The position numbers and the translations under genes are program-made. From assembly GCF_036226465.1 (NCBI RefSeq), contig NZ_CP108476.1, forward strand, positions 4,402,001-4,466,000: a stretch of 64,000 nucleotides of DNA, in the 5' to 3' direction. The DNA is from Kitasatospora sp. NBC_01250 (GTDB lineage: Bacteria > Actinomycetota > Actinomycetes > Streptomycetales > Streptomycetaceae). The notes under the pieces are model-generated. The model worked only from the letters and a program-made list of their open reading frames with translations, was not told the origin of the DNA and made no database searches. Positions 16,528 through 25,570 of this stretch are shown in pieces. Each line of letters opens with the position of its first letter. Positions within the stretch are counted from its first letter, which is position 1.

Positions 16528-17763
16528 ATGCGAAAGAAGCCCTGGACCGTGCGCGCCCTGGCACTGGCCACGACCGCGACCTTCCTGGCCGCTCTGCCGG
16601 TGGCCGGCGCCGCCGCCGCGCCGACCGCGGCAGCCGGCAACCCGCCGCTGCCGCCGGTGACCGTGCTGACCGACCAGGCGGGGACCGGCGGCGGGGACCT
16701 CTTCGTCTCGCCGACCTCGGCCACCAGCAGCTACGCCAGCGGCGTGGAGATCCTCAGCCAGGACGGCCGCAGGACCGTCTGGTCCCACGCGGTGCCGGCC
16801 GGCCTGCAGGCCGCCGACTTCCGCAAGCAGACCTACCACGGCAAGCCGGTGCTGACCTGGTGGCAGGGCACCGGCCTGGGCGGACTGGCCACCGGTGTCG
16901 ACGTCGTCTACGACGACCACTACCAGAAGATCGGCGAGGTCAAGGCTGGGAACGGCTACTCCGCCGACGGCCACGAGTTCCTGATCACGCCGCAGAACAC
17001 CGCGCTGATCATCTCCTACACCGAGGCGACCGCGAACCTCACCGCCATCGGCGGCCGGGCCGATCAGAAGGTGATCGACGGGATCGTGCAGGAGGTCGAC
17101 ATCCGCACCGGCAAGGTGCTCTTCGAGTGGAACAGCGCCGACCACGTGCCGTACGCGCAGAGCGAGCAGCCGCTGCCGGCCTCGTCGAGCACGCCGTGGG
17201 ACTGGTTCCACCTCAACGCCGTCAAGCTGGACACCGACGGCAACCTGCTGCTGGACGCGCGCAACACCTGGACCACCTACCAGGTGTCCCGGCACACCGG
17301 CCGGATCAACTGGCAACTCGGCGGCAAGGCCAGCTCGTTCACCCTGGCGGCGGCGCCCGGCCAGATCCTGAACAGCGCCGGGACCATCTTCTCCTGGCAG
17401 CACGACCCGCAGCCGCTCGGCGGCGGCCTCTACACGTTCTTCGACAACGAGTCGGCAGGCGTCGCCAACACCGGCGCCGGGGCCGTCTCCGAGCTGCCGT
17501 ACAGCCGCGTGGTCACGGTGCGCCTGGACCAGCGCACGCACCGGGCGACCCTGGTGAAGTCCGTCGACCAGCCGGCCGGGCTCAGCGCCTCCTCGCAGGG
17601 CAACGCCCAGACCCTGAAGGGCGGCGGCCTCGTGGTGGGCTGGGGATCCCTGCCCTACGTCTCCGAGTTCAGCCGGTCCGGCAAGCTGCTGTTCAACGCC
17701 GCGTTCCCGGCGGGGGTGAACACCTACCGGGCGTACCGGTTCGACTGGAGCAACCGGAAGTAG
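16528..17763 (+). CDS. Secreted arylsulfotransferase-family protein
   Basis: 411 residues. It has a signal peptide (MRKKPWTVRALALATTATFLAALPVAGAAAA, cleaved near residue 31). The mature protein is a beta-propeller-like arylsulfotransferase (Arylsulfotran_2 type), with repeats such as YDDHYQKIGEVKAGNGYSADGHEFLI, VQEVDIRTGKVLFEWNSADHV, TPWDWFHLNAVKLDTDGNLLLDARNTW and GRINWQLGGKAS. Conserved His residues in DGHEF and WFHLN fit the PAPS-independent active site. It would transfer sulfate between phenolic compounds outside the membrane. A GAAGGA ribosome site precedes the ATG. The Cys leader peptide upstream suggests sulfur control. Confidence 0.85.
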   Translation: MRKKPWTVRALALATTATFLAALPVAGAAAAPTAAAGNPPLPPVTVLTDQAGTGGGDLFVSPTSATSSYASGVEILSQDGRRTVWSHAVPAGLQAADFRKQTYHGKPVLTWWQGTGLGGLATGVDVVYDDHYQKIGEVKAGNGYSADGHEFLITPQNTALIISYTEATANLTAIGGRADQKVIDGIVQEVDIRTGKVLFEWNSADHVPYAQSEQPLPASSSTPWDWFHLNAVKLDTDGNLLLDARNTWTTYQVSRHTGRINWQLGGKASSFTLAAAPGQILNSAGTIFSWQHDPQPLGGGLYTFFDNESAGVANTGAGAVSELPYSRVVTVRLDQRTHRATLVKSVDQPAGLSASSQGNAQTLKGGGLVVGWGSLPYVSEFSRSGKLLFNAAFPAGVNTYRAYRFDWSNRK

Positions 17764-17861
17764 GCCCGGTCCGGCGGCCCGGGCGCCCCGCCACCCGCGG
17801 GGCGCCCGAGTTGTACCGAAAAGCGGTGGCCCGTCCCACCCCGTCCTGCGATGATCGCCCC

Positions 17862-18632
17862 ATGAGCGAGGAGATGCGGACGTTCGACGAGCTGGTGGCC
17901 GAGGCCGAGAGCGTCTCGGTCGCGGGCTGGGACTTCTCCTGGCTCGACGGCCGGGCCACCGAGCAGCGGCCGTCCTGGGGCTACCAGCGGCTGCTCGGCG
18001 AGCGGATGGCGCACGCCCGGGCCGCCCTGGACGTGCAGACCGGCGGTGGCGAGGTGCTGGCCGGCGCCTCGCACCGGGCACCGCTGACGGTGGCGACCGA
18101 GGGGTGGCCGCCCAACGTCGCCAAGGCCGCCCGGCTGCTGCACCCGCTCGGCGTCGCCGTCGTGGCGGACGAGGACGAGCCACCGCTGCCGTTCGCGGAC
18201 GCGGCCTTCGACCTGGTGGTCAGCCGGCACCCGGTGACGGTCTGGTGGCAGGAGATCGCCCGGGTGCTGCGGCCCGGCGGCAGCTACTTCTCCCAGCAGG
18301 TCGGCCCGGCCAGCGTGTTCGAGCTGGTCGAGTTCTTCCTCGGCCCGCAGCCGCAGGAGGTCCGCAACGGCCGCCACCCCGAGCAGGCCCGGCGGGCGGC
18401 CGAGGCGGCCGGGCTCACCGTGGTCGACCTGCGGGCCGAGTCGCTGCGCACCGAGTTCCACGACATCGGCGCGGTGGTCTACTTCCTGCGCAAGGTGATC
18501 TGGATGGTCCCCGGGTTCACCGTCGAGCAGTACCGGGACCGGCTGCGCGAGCTGGACGCACTCATCCGCCGCGAGGGCCCGTTCGTGGCGCACACCGCGC
18601 GGTTCCTGATCGAGGCTCGCAAGCCGCACTGA
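17862..18632 (+). CDS. SAM-dependent methyltransferase (class I)
   Basis: 256 residues, soluble. The SAM site is divergent but readable: GGGEVLAGA (motif I region), LGVAVVADEDEPPLPFADAAFDLVVSRHPV (motifs II and III) and EIARVLRPGGSYFSQQVG (post-motif). The C-terminal part (VYFLRKVIWMVPGFTVEQYRDRLRELD) is common to an actinobacterial methyltransferase group with no fixed substrate. ATG start with weak upstream ribosome site. It follows the arylsulfotransferase by about 100 bp. Confidence 0.85.
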   Translation: MSEEMRTFDELVAEAESVSVAGWDFSWLDGRATEQRPSWGYQRLLGERMAHARAALDVQTGGGEVLAGASHRAPLTVATEGWPPNVAKAARLLHPLGVAVVADEDEPPLPFADAAFDLVVSRHPVTVWWQEIARVLRPGGSYFSQQVGPASVFELVEFFLGPQPQEVRNGRHPEQARRAAEAAGLTVVDLRAESLRTEFHDIGAVVYFLRKVIWMVPGFTVEQYRDRLRELDALIRREGPFVAHTARFLIEARKPH

Positions 18633-18841
18633 GGCGCGCCGCCACCGGTGGGCGCGCGGCCCGCACCGCGCGCGCCCACCGCTTCGGCGGATCCCGCCGA
18701 ACCGGCCCCCGCGACGGCACGGCCCACTAGACTGACGCTCCGTCACAGAGTCATCGCAGCCCGAGACCGGTCCCCCGGCTCACCGGACGGCAGGCCCGGC
18801 CGCGGGCCGCCGACCGCCTGCACCGAGCGAGGTGAGCCGCC

Positions 18842-21352
18842 ATCACCGAGTCGTCCCCTCCCGAGCTGATCGCCTGGCTGCGCGCCCTCGACGAGGAGCA
18901 GCTCTTCCGCCTGCTGCGGGCCCGCCCCGACACCGCCGCCGAGCCCGCCCCGCGCGGCCTGGCCGAGCTGGCCGAGCGGCTGGCCCGCCCGGCCGCGGTC
19001 ACCGCGGTGCTGCGCCGCCTCCCGCTGCCCTGTCTGCAGACGGCCGAGGCCCTGGTCGCCGTCGGAATCCCGTGCGCACGTGCCGAGTTGGCGCACCTGC
19101 TGGACGCCGGGAGCGGCGAGCGCGCGGCCGGCCTCGACACCGCGCTGCAGGCGCTGGCCGGCCAGGCGCTGGTCTGGCCGGACGAGCGGGGCCTGCTGCA
19201 CGCCGTCCCCGCGCTGCGCCGGATCTGGCCCAGCGCCCTGGGCCTGGAGCCGCCGGTCGCCGAGCTGCTGGCCGACGCCACCGCCGAGGAGCTGCGCTCC
19301 ATGCTGGCCCTGCTGCGGCTGCGGGTGCCGGTGGCCAAGCGGCAGCGCCTCGCGGTGCTGGCCGAGCACTTCGCCGACCGGGCCTGGCTGACCGCCGTGG
19401 TGGCCGGTGCGCCGCCCGGGGTCGGGCCGCTGCTGGCGGAGAGCTCGCAGTCCGGGGTGGCCCTGCGGGCCCTCGCGGTCTCGGCCTCCGGCGAGACCGG
19501 CCGGGCCGCGCGCTGGGCCCGGGAGCGCGGCCTGCTGGTGCGCGCCCACCACGGCTACGGGCCGGCCCGGATGCCCGCCGAGGTCACCCTGGCGCTGCGC
19601 GGCCCCCGCTGGCACGCCCCGTTCGACCCGGTGCCGCCCGAGCCCGCGCTGGTCGCGGTCGGCCCCGCCGAGGTCGAGCGCGAGACGGTCTCGGCCGCCA
19701 CCGCGTTCGGCGCCCAGGCCGCCTCGGTGCTGGCCGAGTGCGCGGCCCGGCCGCCGGTGCTGCTGAAGACCGGCGGGGTGGGGCCACGCGAGCTGGGCCG
19801 GCTCGGCAAGCAGACCCAGTGCTCCGAGGCCGTGGTGCGGCTGGTGCTGGAGAGCGCCTTCGCGGCCGGTCTGCTGGTCGGCGCGGGCGATTCGGCACCG
19901 ACCCGGACGGGCGTGAAGGGCGGTCCGCGCCGGGTGGTCGCCCCGAGCAAGCGGGCACCCGACCCGGAGGCGGGCGGCGGGCTGCTCGCCGTCACCCCCG
20001 CCTACGACGCCTGGGCCGGGCGCGATCCGGCCGGGCAGCTCGTCGACCTGGCGCTCGCCTGGTGGACACTGCCGTTCACCCCGACCGCGAGCCAGGACCG
20101 CGACGGCAAGTCCTGGCCCGCGCTGATCAGCCGACCCGCGAGTCCGGGCTGCCGGCACGCCAGGCGCGGTGTGCTCACCGCCGCCGGCCGCCTCCCGGCC
20201 GGGCACGGCGCGGCCCGCTCGGCGGGCCTGGGCCGCCTCGCCGGCTGGCACCGCCCGCTGGTCGACCAACTCCCGCAGGACAGCACGCCGTTCGCGCTGG
20301 TGATCCACGAGGCCGAGCTGCTCGGCCTGGTGGCCCGCGGCACCCTCTCGCCGCTGGGCGCGGCGCTGGCCGCGCACTCGCCCGAGCAGCCGGACGCCCT
20401 GCTGGAGAGCGCCCGCCGGCTGCTGCCGACGGCGGCCGACCGGGCCCGGCTCGGCACCGACCTGACCGCCGTGGTGACCGGACCGCCGACCGCCGCGCTG
20501 GCCGCCCTGCTGGACGCCGCCGCCGAACGGGAGGCCCGCGGCACGGCCTCGGTCTGGCGCTTCACCCCCGCCAGCGTCCGCCGGGCGCTGGACGCGGGCC
20601 GCACCCCGCAGGGCCTGGCCGAGGAGCTGGCCGCGATCGGTACCGCCGGCGGGGAGGTGGCGCAACTGCCGCAGCCGCTGGCCTACCTGATCACCGACAC
20701 CGCGCGCCGGCACGGCCGGATCCGGGTGCTGCAGCCGGGCTGCGTCCTGCACGGCACCGATCCCGCCCTGCTCGCCGAGCTGGCCGCGCACCGCATGCTC
20801 ACCACGCTGCGGCTGCGCCTGCTGGCACCGACCGTGCTGCTCAGCGCCGCCGACCCGGAGGCCACCCTGGCCGCGCTGCGGGCCGAGGGCTACGCGCCGG
20901 TGGCCGAGGGTCACGACGGCACGGTCCGGGTCGAGCGCGCCCCCGCCGAGCGGTCCGCGCCACTTCCTGCCCAGCGCGGGGCGCCGGGCAGGCCGGCCCG
21001 CAGCACCCCCACCGCCGAGGAGCTGCGCGCGCTCGCCCACCGGCTGCTGACCGCCCCGAGCACGCCGGAGGAGGACGGCGAGGTGGACGAGTGGACCGAG
21101 GAGACCGCCGAGGCCCTGGCCGCGCGCGCCCGGCAGTTGACGCCCTCGGCGATCCGCCGGCTGGCCAGCGCGATCCGCTTCGAGCACACGGTCACCATCA
21201 CCTACCAGAACCCCTCGGGCGACCGCACCATGCGTACCCTCAGCGAGCTGGAGTTCGACCCGCCCTTCCTCTACGGCTGGTGCCATCTGAGCGACGGCCA
21301 CGAGGAGTTCGCGCTCTCCCGGATCCAGGACGTGCTCCCGGCCCACGGCTGA
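18842..21352 (+). CDS. Helicase-associated domain protein with WYL-like C-terminus, apparent ATC start
   Basis: 836 residues if started at ATC. The protein has no Walker motifs. It has the helicase-C-like (Helicase_C_3) domain, clearest at IRVLQPGCVLHGTDPALLAELAAH, and a WYL-like ending TITYQNPSGDRTMRTLSELEFDPPFLYGWCHLSDGHEEFALSRIQDVLP. These proteins often accompany XPB-type DNA-repair helicases; no such helicase is in this window. The frame is closed by a TGA just upstream of 18836 and the first standard start is GTG at 19007, yet clear protein-like sequence (LIAWLRALDEEQLFRLLRARPD) precedes that. ATC at 18842 has GAGGTGA 6 nt upstream and is the best start. Confidence 0.8.
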   Translation: MTESSPPELIAWLRALDEEQLFRLLRARPDTAAEPAPRGLAELAERLARPAAVTAVLRRLPLPCLQTAEALVAVGIPCARAELAHLLDAGSGERAAGLDTALQALAGQALVWPDERGLLHAVPALRRIWPSALGLEPPVAELLADATAEELRSMLALLRLRVPVAKRQRLAVLAEHFADRAWLTAVVAGAPPGVGPLLAESSQSGVALRALAVSASGETGRAARWARERGLLVRAHHGYGPARMPAEVTLALRGPRWHAPFDPVPPEPALVAVGPAEVERETVSAATAFGAQAASVLAECAARPPVLLKTGGVGPRELGRLGKQTQCSEAVVRLVLESAFAAGLLVGAGDSAPTRTGVKGGPRRVVAPSKRAPDPEAGGGLLAVTPAYDAWAGRDPAGQLVDLALAWWTLPFTPTASQDRDGKSWPALISRPASPGCRHARRGVLTAAGRLPAGHGAARSAGLGRLAGWHRPLVDQLPQDSTPFALVIHEAELLGLVARGTLSPLGAALAAHSPEQPDALLESARRLLPTAADRARLGTDLTAVVTGPPTAALAALLDAAAEREARGTASVWRFTPASVRRALDAGRTPQGLAEELAAIGTAGGEVAQLPQPLAYLITDTARRHGRIRVLQPGCVLHGTDPALLAELAAHRMLTTLRLRLLAPTVLLSAADPEATLAALRAEGYAPVAEGHDGTVRVERAPAERSAPLPAQRGAPGRPARSTPTAEELRALAHRLLTAPSTPEEDGEVDEWTEETAEALAARARQLTPSAIRRLASAIRFEHTVTITYQNPSGDRTMRTLSELEFDPPFLYGWCHLSDGHEEFALSRIQDVLPAHG

Positions 21353-21406
21353 CCCGCCGGCCGGCCCTGACCCGGCCCAGCCCGGCTCAGCTCAACTCGG
21401 TTCGGC

Positions 21407-21680
21407 TCAGCAGGACTTGGCCAGCCGGGCGGCGATGCCGTCGAGCACGCAGTCGAGGCCGAGCTCGAACTGCCACTGCGGATCGTCCTTGCGCCTGGCC
21501 TCCACCAGGTGGCGCTCCAGCACCGGATACCGCCCGGTGGCCATCAGCCAGCGCATCTGCGGCGCCAGGCCGACGCGCAACTCGTCGCCGTTGTTCCAGT
21601 TCTGACTCTGCATCAACTCCTGGACCACGATCTCGGAGTGGGTGGCGCCGCGCGCGTAGAGGTCGACCGTGCGGGCCTGG
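21407..21680 (-). pseudogene. 3' remnant of a TetR-family repressor gene
   Basis: The reverse frame encodes only the C-terminal ligand-binding part of a TetR protein: LYARGATHSEIVVQELMQSQNW, then DELRVGLAPQMRWLMATGRYPVLERHLVEARR and FELGLDCVLDGIAARLAKSC. The helix-turn-helix half (about 110-130 residues) is absent. Upstream, where it should be, the sequence switches directly into an MFS transporter gene on the other strand. This is one half of a divergent regulator-transporter pair whose shared middle has been deleted. Confidence 0.8.
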
Positions 21681-21682
21681 CG

Positions 21683-23107
21683 ATGCTCGACGCCATGGTC
21701 GTCGGCACCGCACTGCCCACCATCGTCGGCCAGCTGGGCGGCCTGCACCAGCTCTCCTGGGTGGTGACGGCCTACCTGCTGAGCAGCGCCGCGAGCACCC
21801 CGATCTGGGGCAAGCTCGGCGACCTCTACGGCCGCAAGGGCACCTTCATGGCCTCGATCGGGCTCTTCCTGCTCGGCTCGGCACTGGCCGGACTGGCCAC
21901 CGGCATGGGCCAGCTGATCGCGTTCCGGACCCTGCAGGGCCTGGGCGCCGGCGGGCTGATGGTCGGGGCGCTGTCGATCCTCACCCTGCTGGGCTCCGGA
22001 CGGATGCGCGCCCGGCTGCAGTCGGTGATCGGTGTGCTGATGCCGATCGCGTTCGTCGGCGGCCCGCTGATCGGCGGATTCCTCACCGACCGGCTCAGCT
22101 GGCGCTGGACCTTCTACGTCAACCTGCCGGTCGGCGCCCTCGCGCTGCTGCTGGTCGGCACCCTGGTCCGGCTCCGGACCGAGCGGATCAGGGCCAGGAT
22201 CGACCTGCTCGGCACCGGACTGCTGACCGCCGGCATCCTCAGCCTGACCCTGCTGGCCGGCTGGGGCGGCAGCAGGTACGCCTGGAGCGACTCGCGCTCG
22301 CTGGGCCTGGCCGCGCTCGGCGTGCTCGCCCTGGCCGGCTTCTGGTTCGCCGAACGGCGGGCCGAGGAACCGGTCATCCCGCTCAGGCTGTTCCGCAGCA
22401 CCGACTTCACCGCCGCCCAGCTGGTCAGCCTGCTCAGCGGCGCGGTGCTGGTCGCCGTCACCACCTACCTGCCGCAGTACCTGCAGTCCGGCCGCGGCAG
22501 CTCGCCCACGGCCGCCGGTCTGCTGCTGCTCCCCCTGCTGCTGGGCATGCTCGGCGCCCAGCTCGCCGCCGGCCGGGCGAGCGGCGGCTACCGCCGCTAC
22601 TCGATCGCGGGCAGCGCACTGCTGGTGATCGGCCTGCTGGTGCTGTGGCTGACCGGGCAGCGGACCCCGGTCCTGGCCGTCGCGCTGCTGGCCACCGCCG
22701 CGGGGGCCGGCCTGGGCCTGCTGATGCAGAGCAGCCTGCTGATCACCACCACCAGCGCGCCGCCGCGCGATCTGGGCGCGGCCAGCGGAACCGTCACGCT
22801 GGCCCGCACGCTCGGCGGTTCGCTGGGCATCGCGCTGTTCGGCACCGGCTACGCCGACCGGCTCCGGAGCGGCCTGGCCCGGCAGCTGGGCGAGGTCACC
22901 GCGCACCGGCTGGCCGGCGCCTCGCACACCCCCACGCCCGCCGAGCTGCGCGACCTGCCGGCCGCCACCCGGGAGGCCTTCCGCGCCGCCGCCGACGCGG
23001 GCCTGCACGGCGTGCTGCTCGGCGCCACCGTGCCGGCCCTGCTCGCCTTCGCGGTGAGCCTGCTGGTCCGGTCGGCGCCGGGCAGCTCCGCGCCGAGCAG
23101 CGACTGA
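21683..23107 (+). pseudogene. 5'-truncated DHA2 (EmrB/QacA) MFS transporter
   Basis: 474 residues remain of a 14-helix drug/proton antiporter. Motif D1 (MVVGTALPTIVGQL), motif A (GKLGDLYGRKGTF) and motif C-like sequence (RTLQGLGAGGLMVGALSILTLL) are intact, and the C-terminal half is complete. The N-terminal leader and the first part of helix 1 are missing: sequence upstream of GLAMLDAMVV is antisense to the TetR remnant. It has no native promoter or ribosome site left. Translation from ATG 21683 could still make an almost complete protein, so function is not excluded. Confidence 0.75.
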
Positions 23108-23111
23108 AGCG

Positions 23112-24602
23112 TCAGCTCTCGGCCGTCACCGCGGCCGCCGCAGCCGCCTTCCGGCGCCCGTCCACCACCTTGGCCGCCGCCAGCACGATCGCCGCGGCCA
23201 CCAGCGAGAGGATCATCTGGTTGCGTCCGTCGTGGTCGGTGAACATGTAGATCACCACGAAGGCGATCAGCCCGATGGTGGCCCAGGTCAGGTACGGGAA
23301 GAGCCACATCCGCACGGTCAGCCGCTCGGGCGACTCCCGCTCGATGATCCGGCGCATCCGCAGCTGCGAGGCGCAGATCACCAGCCAGACGAAGAGCGCC
23401 ACCGCGCCGGAGGAGTTCAGCAGGAACTGGAAGACGGTGTTCGGCGAGGTGTAGTTGAAGAAGACCGCGACGAACCCGAAGACCACCGAGGCCAGGATCG
23501 CGGTCCGCGGCACGCCCCGGCTCGTCACCTTGGCGAAGGCGGCCGGCGCGTCGCCGCGCTGGCCGAGCGAGAAGGCCATCCGGGAGGCGGTGTACAGGCC
23601 GGAGTTGAGGCAGGAGAGCACGGCGGTCAGCACGATGACGTTCATCACCTGGCCCGCCCCGGGGATCCCGACGTGCTCCAGCACCGCGACGTACGGGCTG
23701 CCCTTGACCGAGGCCGAGTTCCACGGCAGCAGGGTGACCACGATCGCGATCGAGCCGAGGTAGAAGATGCCGATCCGCCAGATCACGCTGTTGGTCGCCT
23801 TGCTGACCGCGCGCTCGGGGTCGCTCGACTCGCCCGCCGCCAGGGTGACGATCTCACTGCCCATGAAGGCGAAGACCACCGTCAGCATGCCGCTGAAGAC
23901 CGCTCCGACGCCGTGCGGCAGAAAACCGCCGTGGCCGAACAGATTCGTGGTGCCGACCGCGTGCGTGTTGGGCAGTACGCCGAACACCGCCAGCAGTCCG
24001 ATCACGATGAACGCGGCGATCGCGACCACCTTGATCCCGGCGAACCAGAATTCGAACTCGCCGTAGGAGGCGACCGAGAAGAGGTTGGTCGAGGTCAGCA
24101 CGGCCATCACCAGGAGCGCGAACGCCCACTGCGGCACGCTCGGCAGCCAGCCGTTGAGGATCTTCGCACCGGCGGTCGCCTCGACGCCCAGCACCACCAC
24201 CCAGAAGAACCAGTAGAGCCACCCGATCGTGAAGCCCGCCCAGCGCCCGAGCGCCCGGTCCGCGTAGGCGGAGAACGAGCCGCTCTGCGGGTCCGCGGCG
24301 GCCATCTCGCCGAGCATCCGCATCACCATCACCACCAGCACACCGGCCAGCAGGTAGGAGAGCAGGATGCCCGGTCCGGTCGCCGCGATGCCGGCGCCGG
24401 AGCCGACGAACAGGCCCGCGCCGATCACACCGCCGATCGCGATCATCGACAGGTGCCGGTTCTTCAGTCCGGCCTGCAGGTGCCCGTCACCGCCGTGACC
24501 ACCGTGGCCGGCGGGCCCGGCCGCAGCAGCGCCGTCGGCTGCCGCCCCGGGTGCGGTGACCGGCGATCCGGCCTTCGAGCGCTTGGGGATGTCCGTGCTC
24601 AT
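23112..24602 (-). CDS. Amino-acid permease (APC family, AAT/GabP type)
   Basis: 496 residues. A Gly/Ala/His-rich N-terminal tail (GHGGHGGDGH) precedes LQAGLKNRHLSMIAIGGVIGAGLFVGSGAGIAATGPGILLSYLLAG, the signature of the AAT family; about 12 membrane segments follow. ESSDPERAVSKATNSVIWRIGIFYLGSI is a typical mid-protein motif. It imports an amino acid such as GABA, proline or an aromatic residue; which one cannot be told. It converges with the truncated MFS gene, 4 bp apart. Confidence 0.92.
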   Translation of the reverse strand: MSTDIPKRSKAGSPVTAPGAAADGAAAAGPAGHGGHGGDGHLQAGLKNRHLSMIAIGGVIGAGLFVGSGAGIAATGPGILLSYLLAGVLVVMVMRMLGEMAAADPQSGSFSAYADRALGRWAGFTIGWLYWFFWVVVLGVEATAGAKILNGWLPSVPQWAFALLVMAVLTSTNLFSVASYGEFEFWFAGIKVVAIAAFIVIGLLAVFGVLPNTHAVGTTNLFGHGGFLPHGVGAVFSGMLTVVFAFMGSEIVTLAAGESSDPERAVSKATNSVIWRIGIFYLGSIAIVVTLLPWNSASVKGSPYVAVLEHVGIPGAGQVMNVIVLTAVLSCLNSGLYTASRMAFSLGQRGDAPAAFAKVTSRGVPRTAILASVVFGFVAVFFNYTSPNTVFQFLLNSSGAVALFVWLVICASQLRMRRIIERESPERLTVRMWLFPYLTWATIGLIAFVVIYMFTDHDGRNQMILSLVAAAIVLAAAKVVDGRRKAAAAAAVTAES

Positions 24603-24777
24603 AGGTGTTTCGCTACCTCTCCTGCGCGGCGGGGGATGCTCCGCGCGTTGCCTGGCAACGTAACCCGGAGCGGAATTTCGCGTAACCCTTCGAGGCCAGA
24701 TCGATGCATTAGTTGAGGATTATCTGAGGATTCCGATAAAAGGGGAATCTGCTCTTCTCCCCCCTCCCCCACTCCCC

Positions 24778-24789
24778 TACCGGCCGGTA
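24778..24789. promoter_or_regulatory. 12-bp perfect palindrome in the permease/glycosylase intergenic region
   Basis: TACCGGCCGGTA is a perfect palindrome in an otherwise AT-richer 283-bp region between the divergent permease and HhH-GPD genes. It might be an operator. A two-fold GAGGAT repeat lies about 60 bp away toward the permease. No regulator can be assigned. Confidence 0.25.
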
Positions 24790-24885
24790 ATCGGCAGTCC
24801 GCAGCGTGCCGGTCCACCGCCCTCCCCGCTGCCGCCCGGCACTGCGGCGTGTTGCTCGGACGGCCGGGCCACGGCCTCGACCACC

Positions 24886-25530
24886 ATGGGTGCCATGGCC
24901 CTCTCCCTCCACCTCGCCCAGCAGCCGGACGCCGATGCGCTGCTCAGCCGCAGCCCGCTGGCCGCCCTGGTCGGAATGCTCCTGGACCAGCAGGTTCCGC
25001 TCGAATGGGCGTTCACCGGGCCACTGACGATCAGCCAACGGCTGGGCACCGAGGACCTGGACGCCCACCGGATCGCCGCCTGCGACCCGGACGCCTTCGC
25101 GGCGCTGCTCTCGGCCAAGCCCGCCGTGCACCGCTACCCGGGCTCGATGGCCAAGCGGGTCCAGCAGCTCTGCCAGTACCTGGTGGAGCACTACGACGGG
25201 GAGGCCGCGGCGGTCTGGCGGGACCCGGCCGACGGGGCCGAGCTGCTGGCGCGGCTGACCGCGCTGCCGGGGTTCGGCGCCCAGAAGTCGCAGATCTTCC
25301 TGGCCCTGCTGGGCAAGCAGTTCGGCGTGCGCCCGGCCGGCTGGCGCGAGGCGGCCGGGCCCTACGGGGAGGACGGCTGCTACCGCTCGGTGGCGGACAT
25401 CACCGACCCCGACTCGCTCGGCCGGGTCCGCGCCTACAAGCAGCAGGTCAAGCAGGCGGCCAAGGCGGCCAAGACCGCGAAGAGCGCCAAGAGCGCGGGC
25501 ACGGCGAAGGCCGCCGGGCCGGCGAGGTGA
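24886..25530 (+). CDS. HhH-GPD family DNA glycosylase-like protein
   Basis: 214 residues. The core is a helix-hairpin-helix base-excision fold: SPLAALVGMLLDQQVPLEWAF near the N-terminus and LTALPGFGAQKSQIFLALLGKQFG, which is the HhH loop (LPGFG) of this family. The usual catalytic Asp of the HhH-GPD motif is not obvious. The last 35 residues are Lys/Ala-rich (KQAAKAAKTAKSAKSA...), like the tails of actinobacterial histone-like proteins, and probably bind DNA nonspecifically. ATG 24895 is an alternative start that fits family N-termini equally well. Confidence 0.82.
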   Translation: MGAMALSLHLAQQPDADALLSRSPLAALVGMLLDQQVPLEWAFTGPLTISQRLGTEDLDAHRIAACDPDAFAALLSAKPAVHRYPGSMAKRVQQLCQYLVEHYDGEAAAVWRDPADGAELLARLTALPGFGAQKSQIFLALLGKQFGVRPAGWREAAGPYGEDGCYRSVADITDPDSLGRVRAYKQQVKQAAKAAKTAKSAKSAGTAKAAGPAR

Positions 25531-25570
25531 CCCGCCGGCCCGGCGGCCCGTCAGTGCCGGGCGCCGCCGC

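Noticed and set aside
18832..23250. A 1472-codon forward frame over the helicase-associated and MFS genes
   Set aside because: Arg/Ala/Pro/Gly-rich shadow crossing two real genes in other frames.
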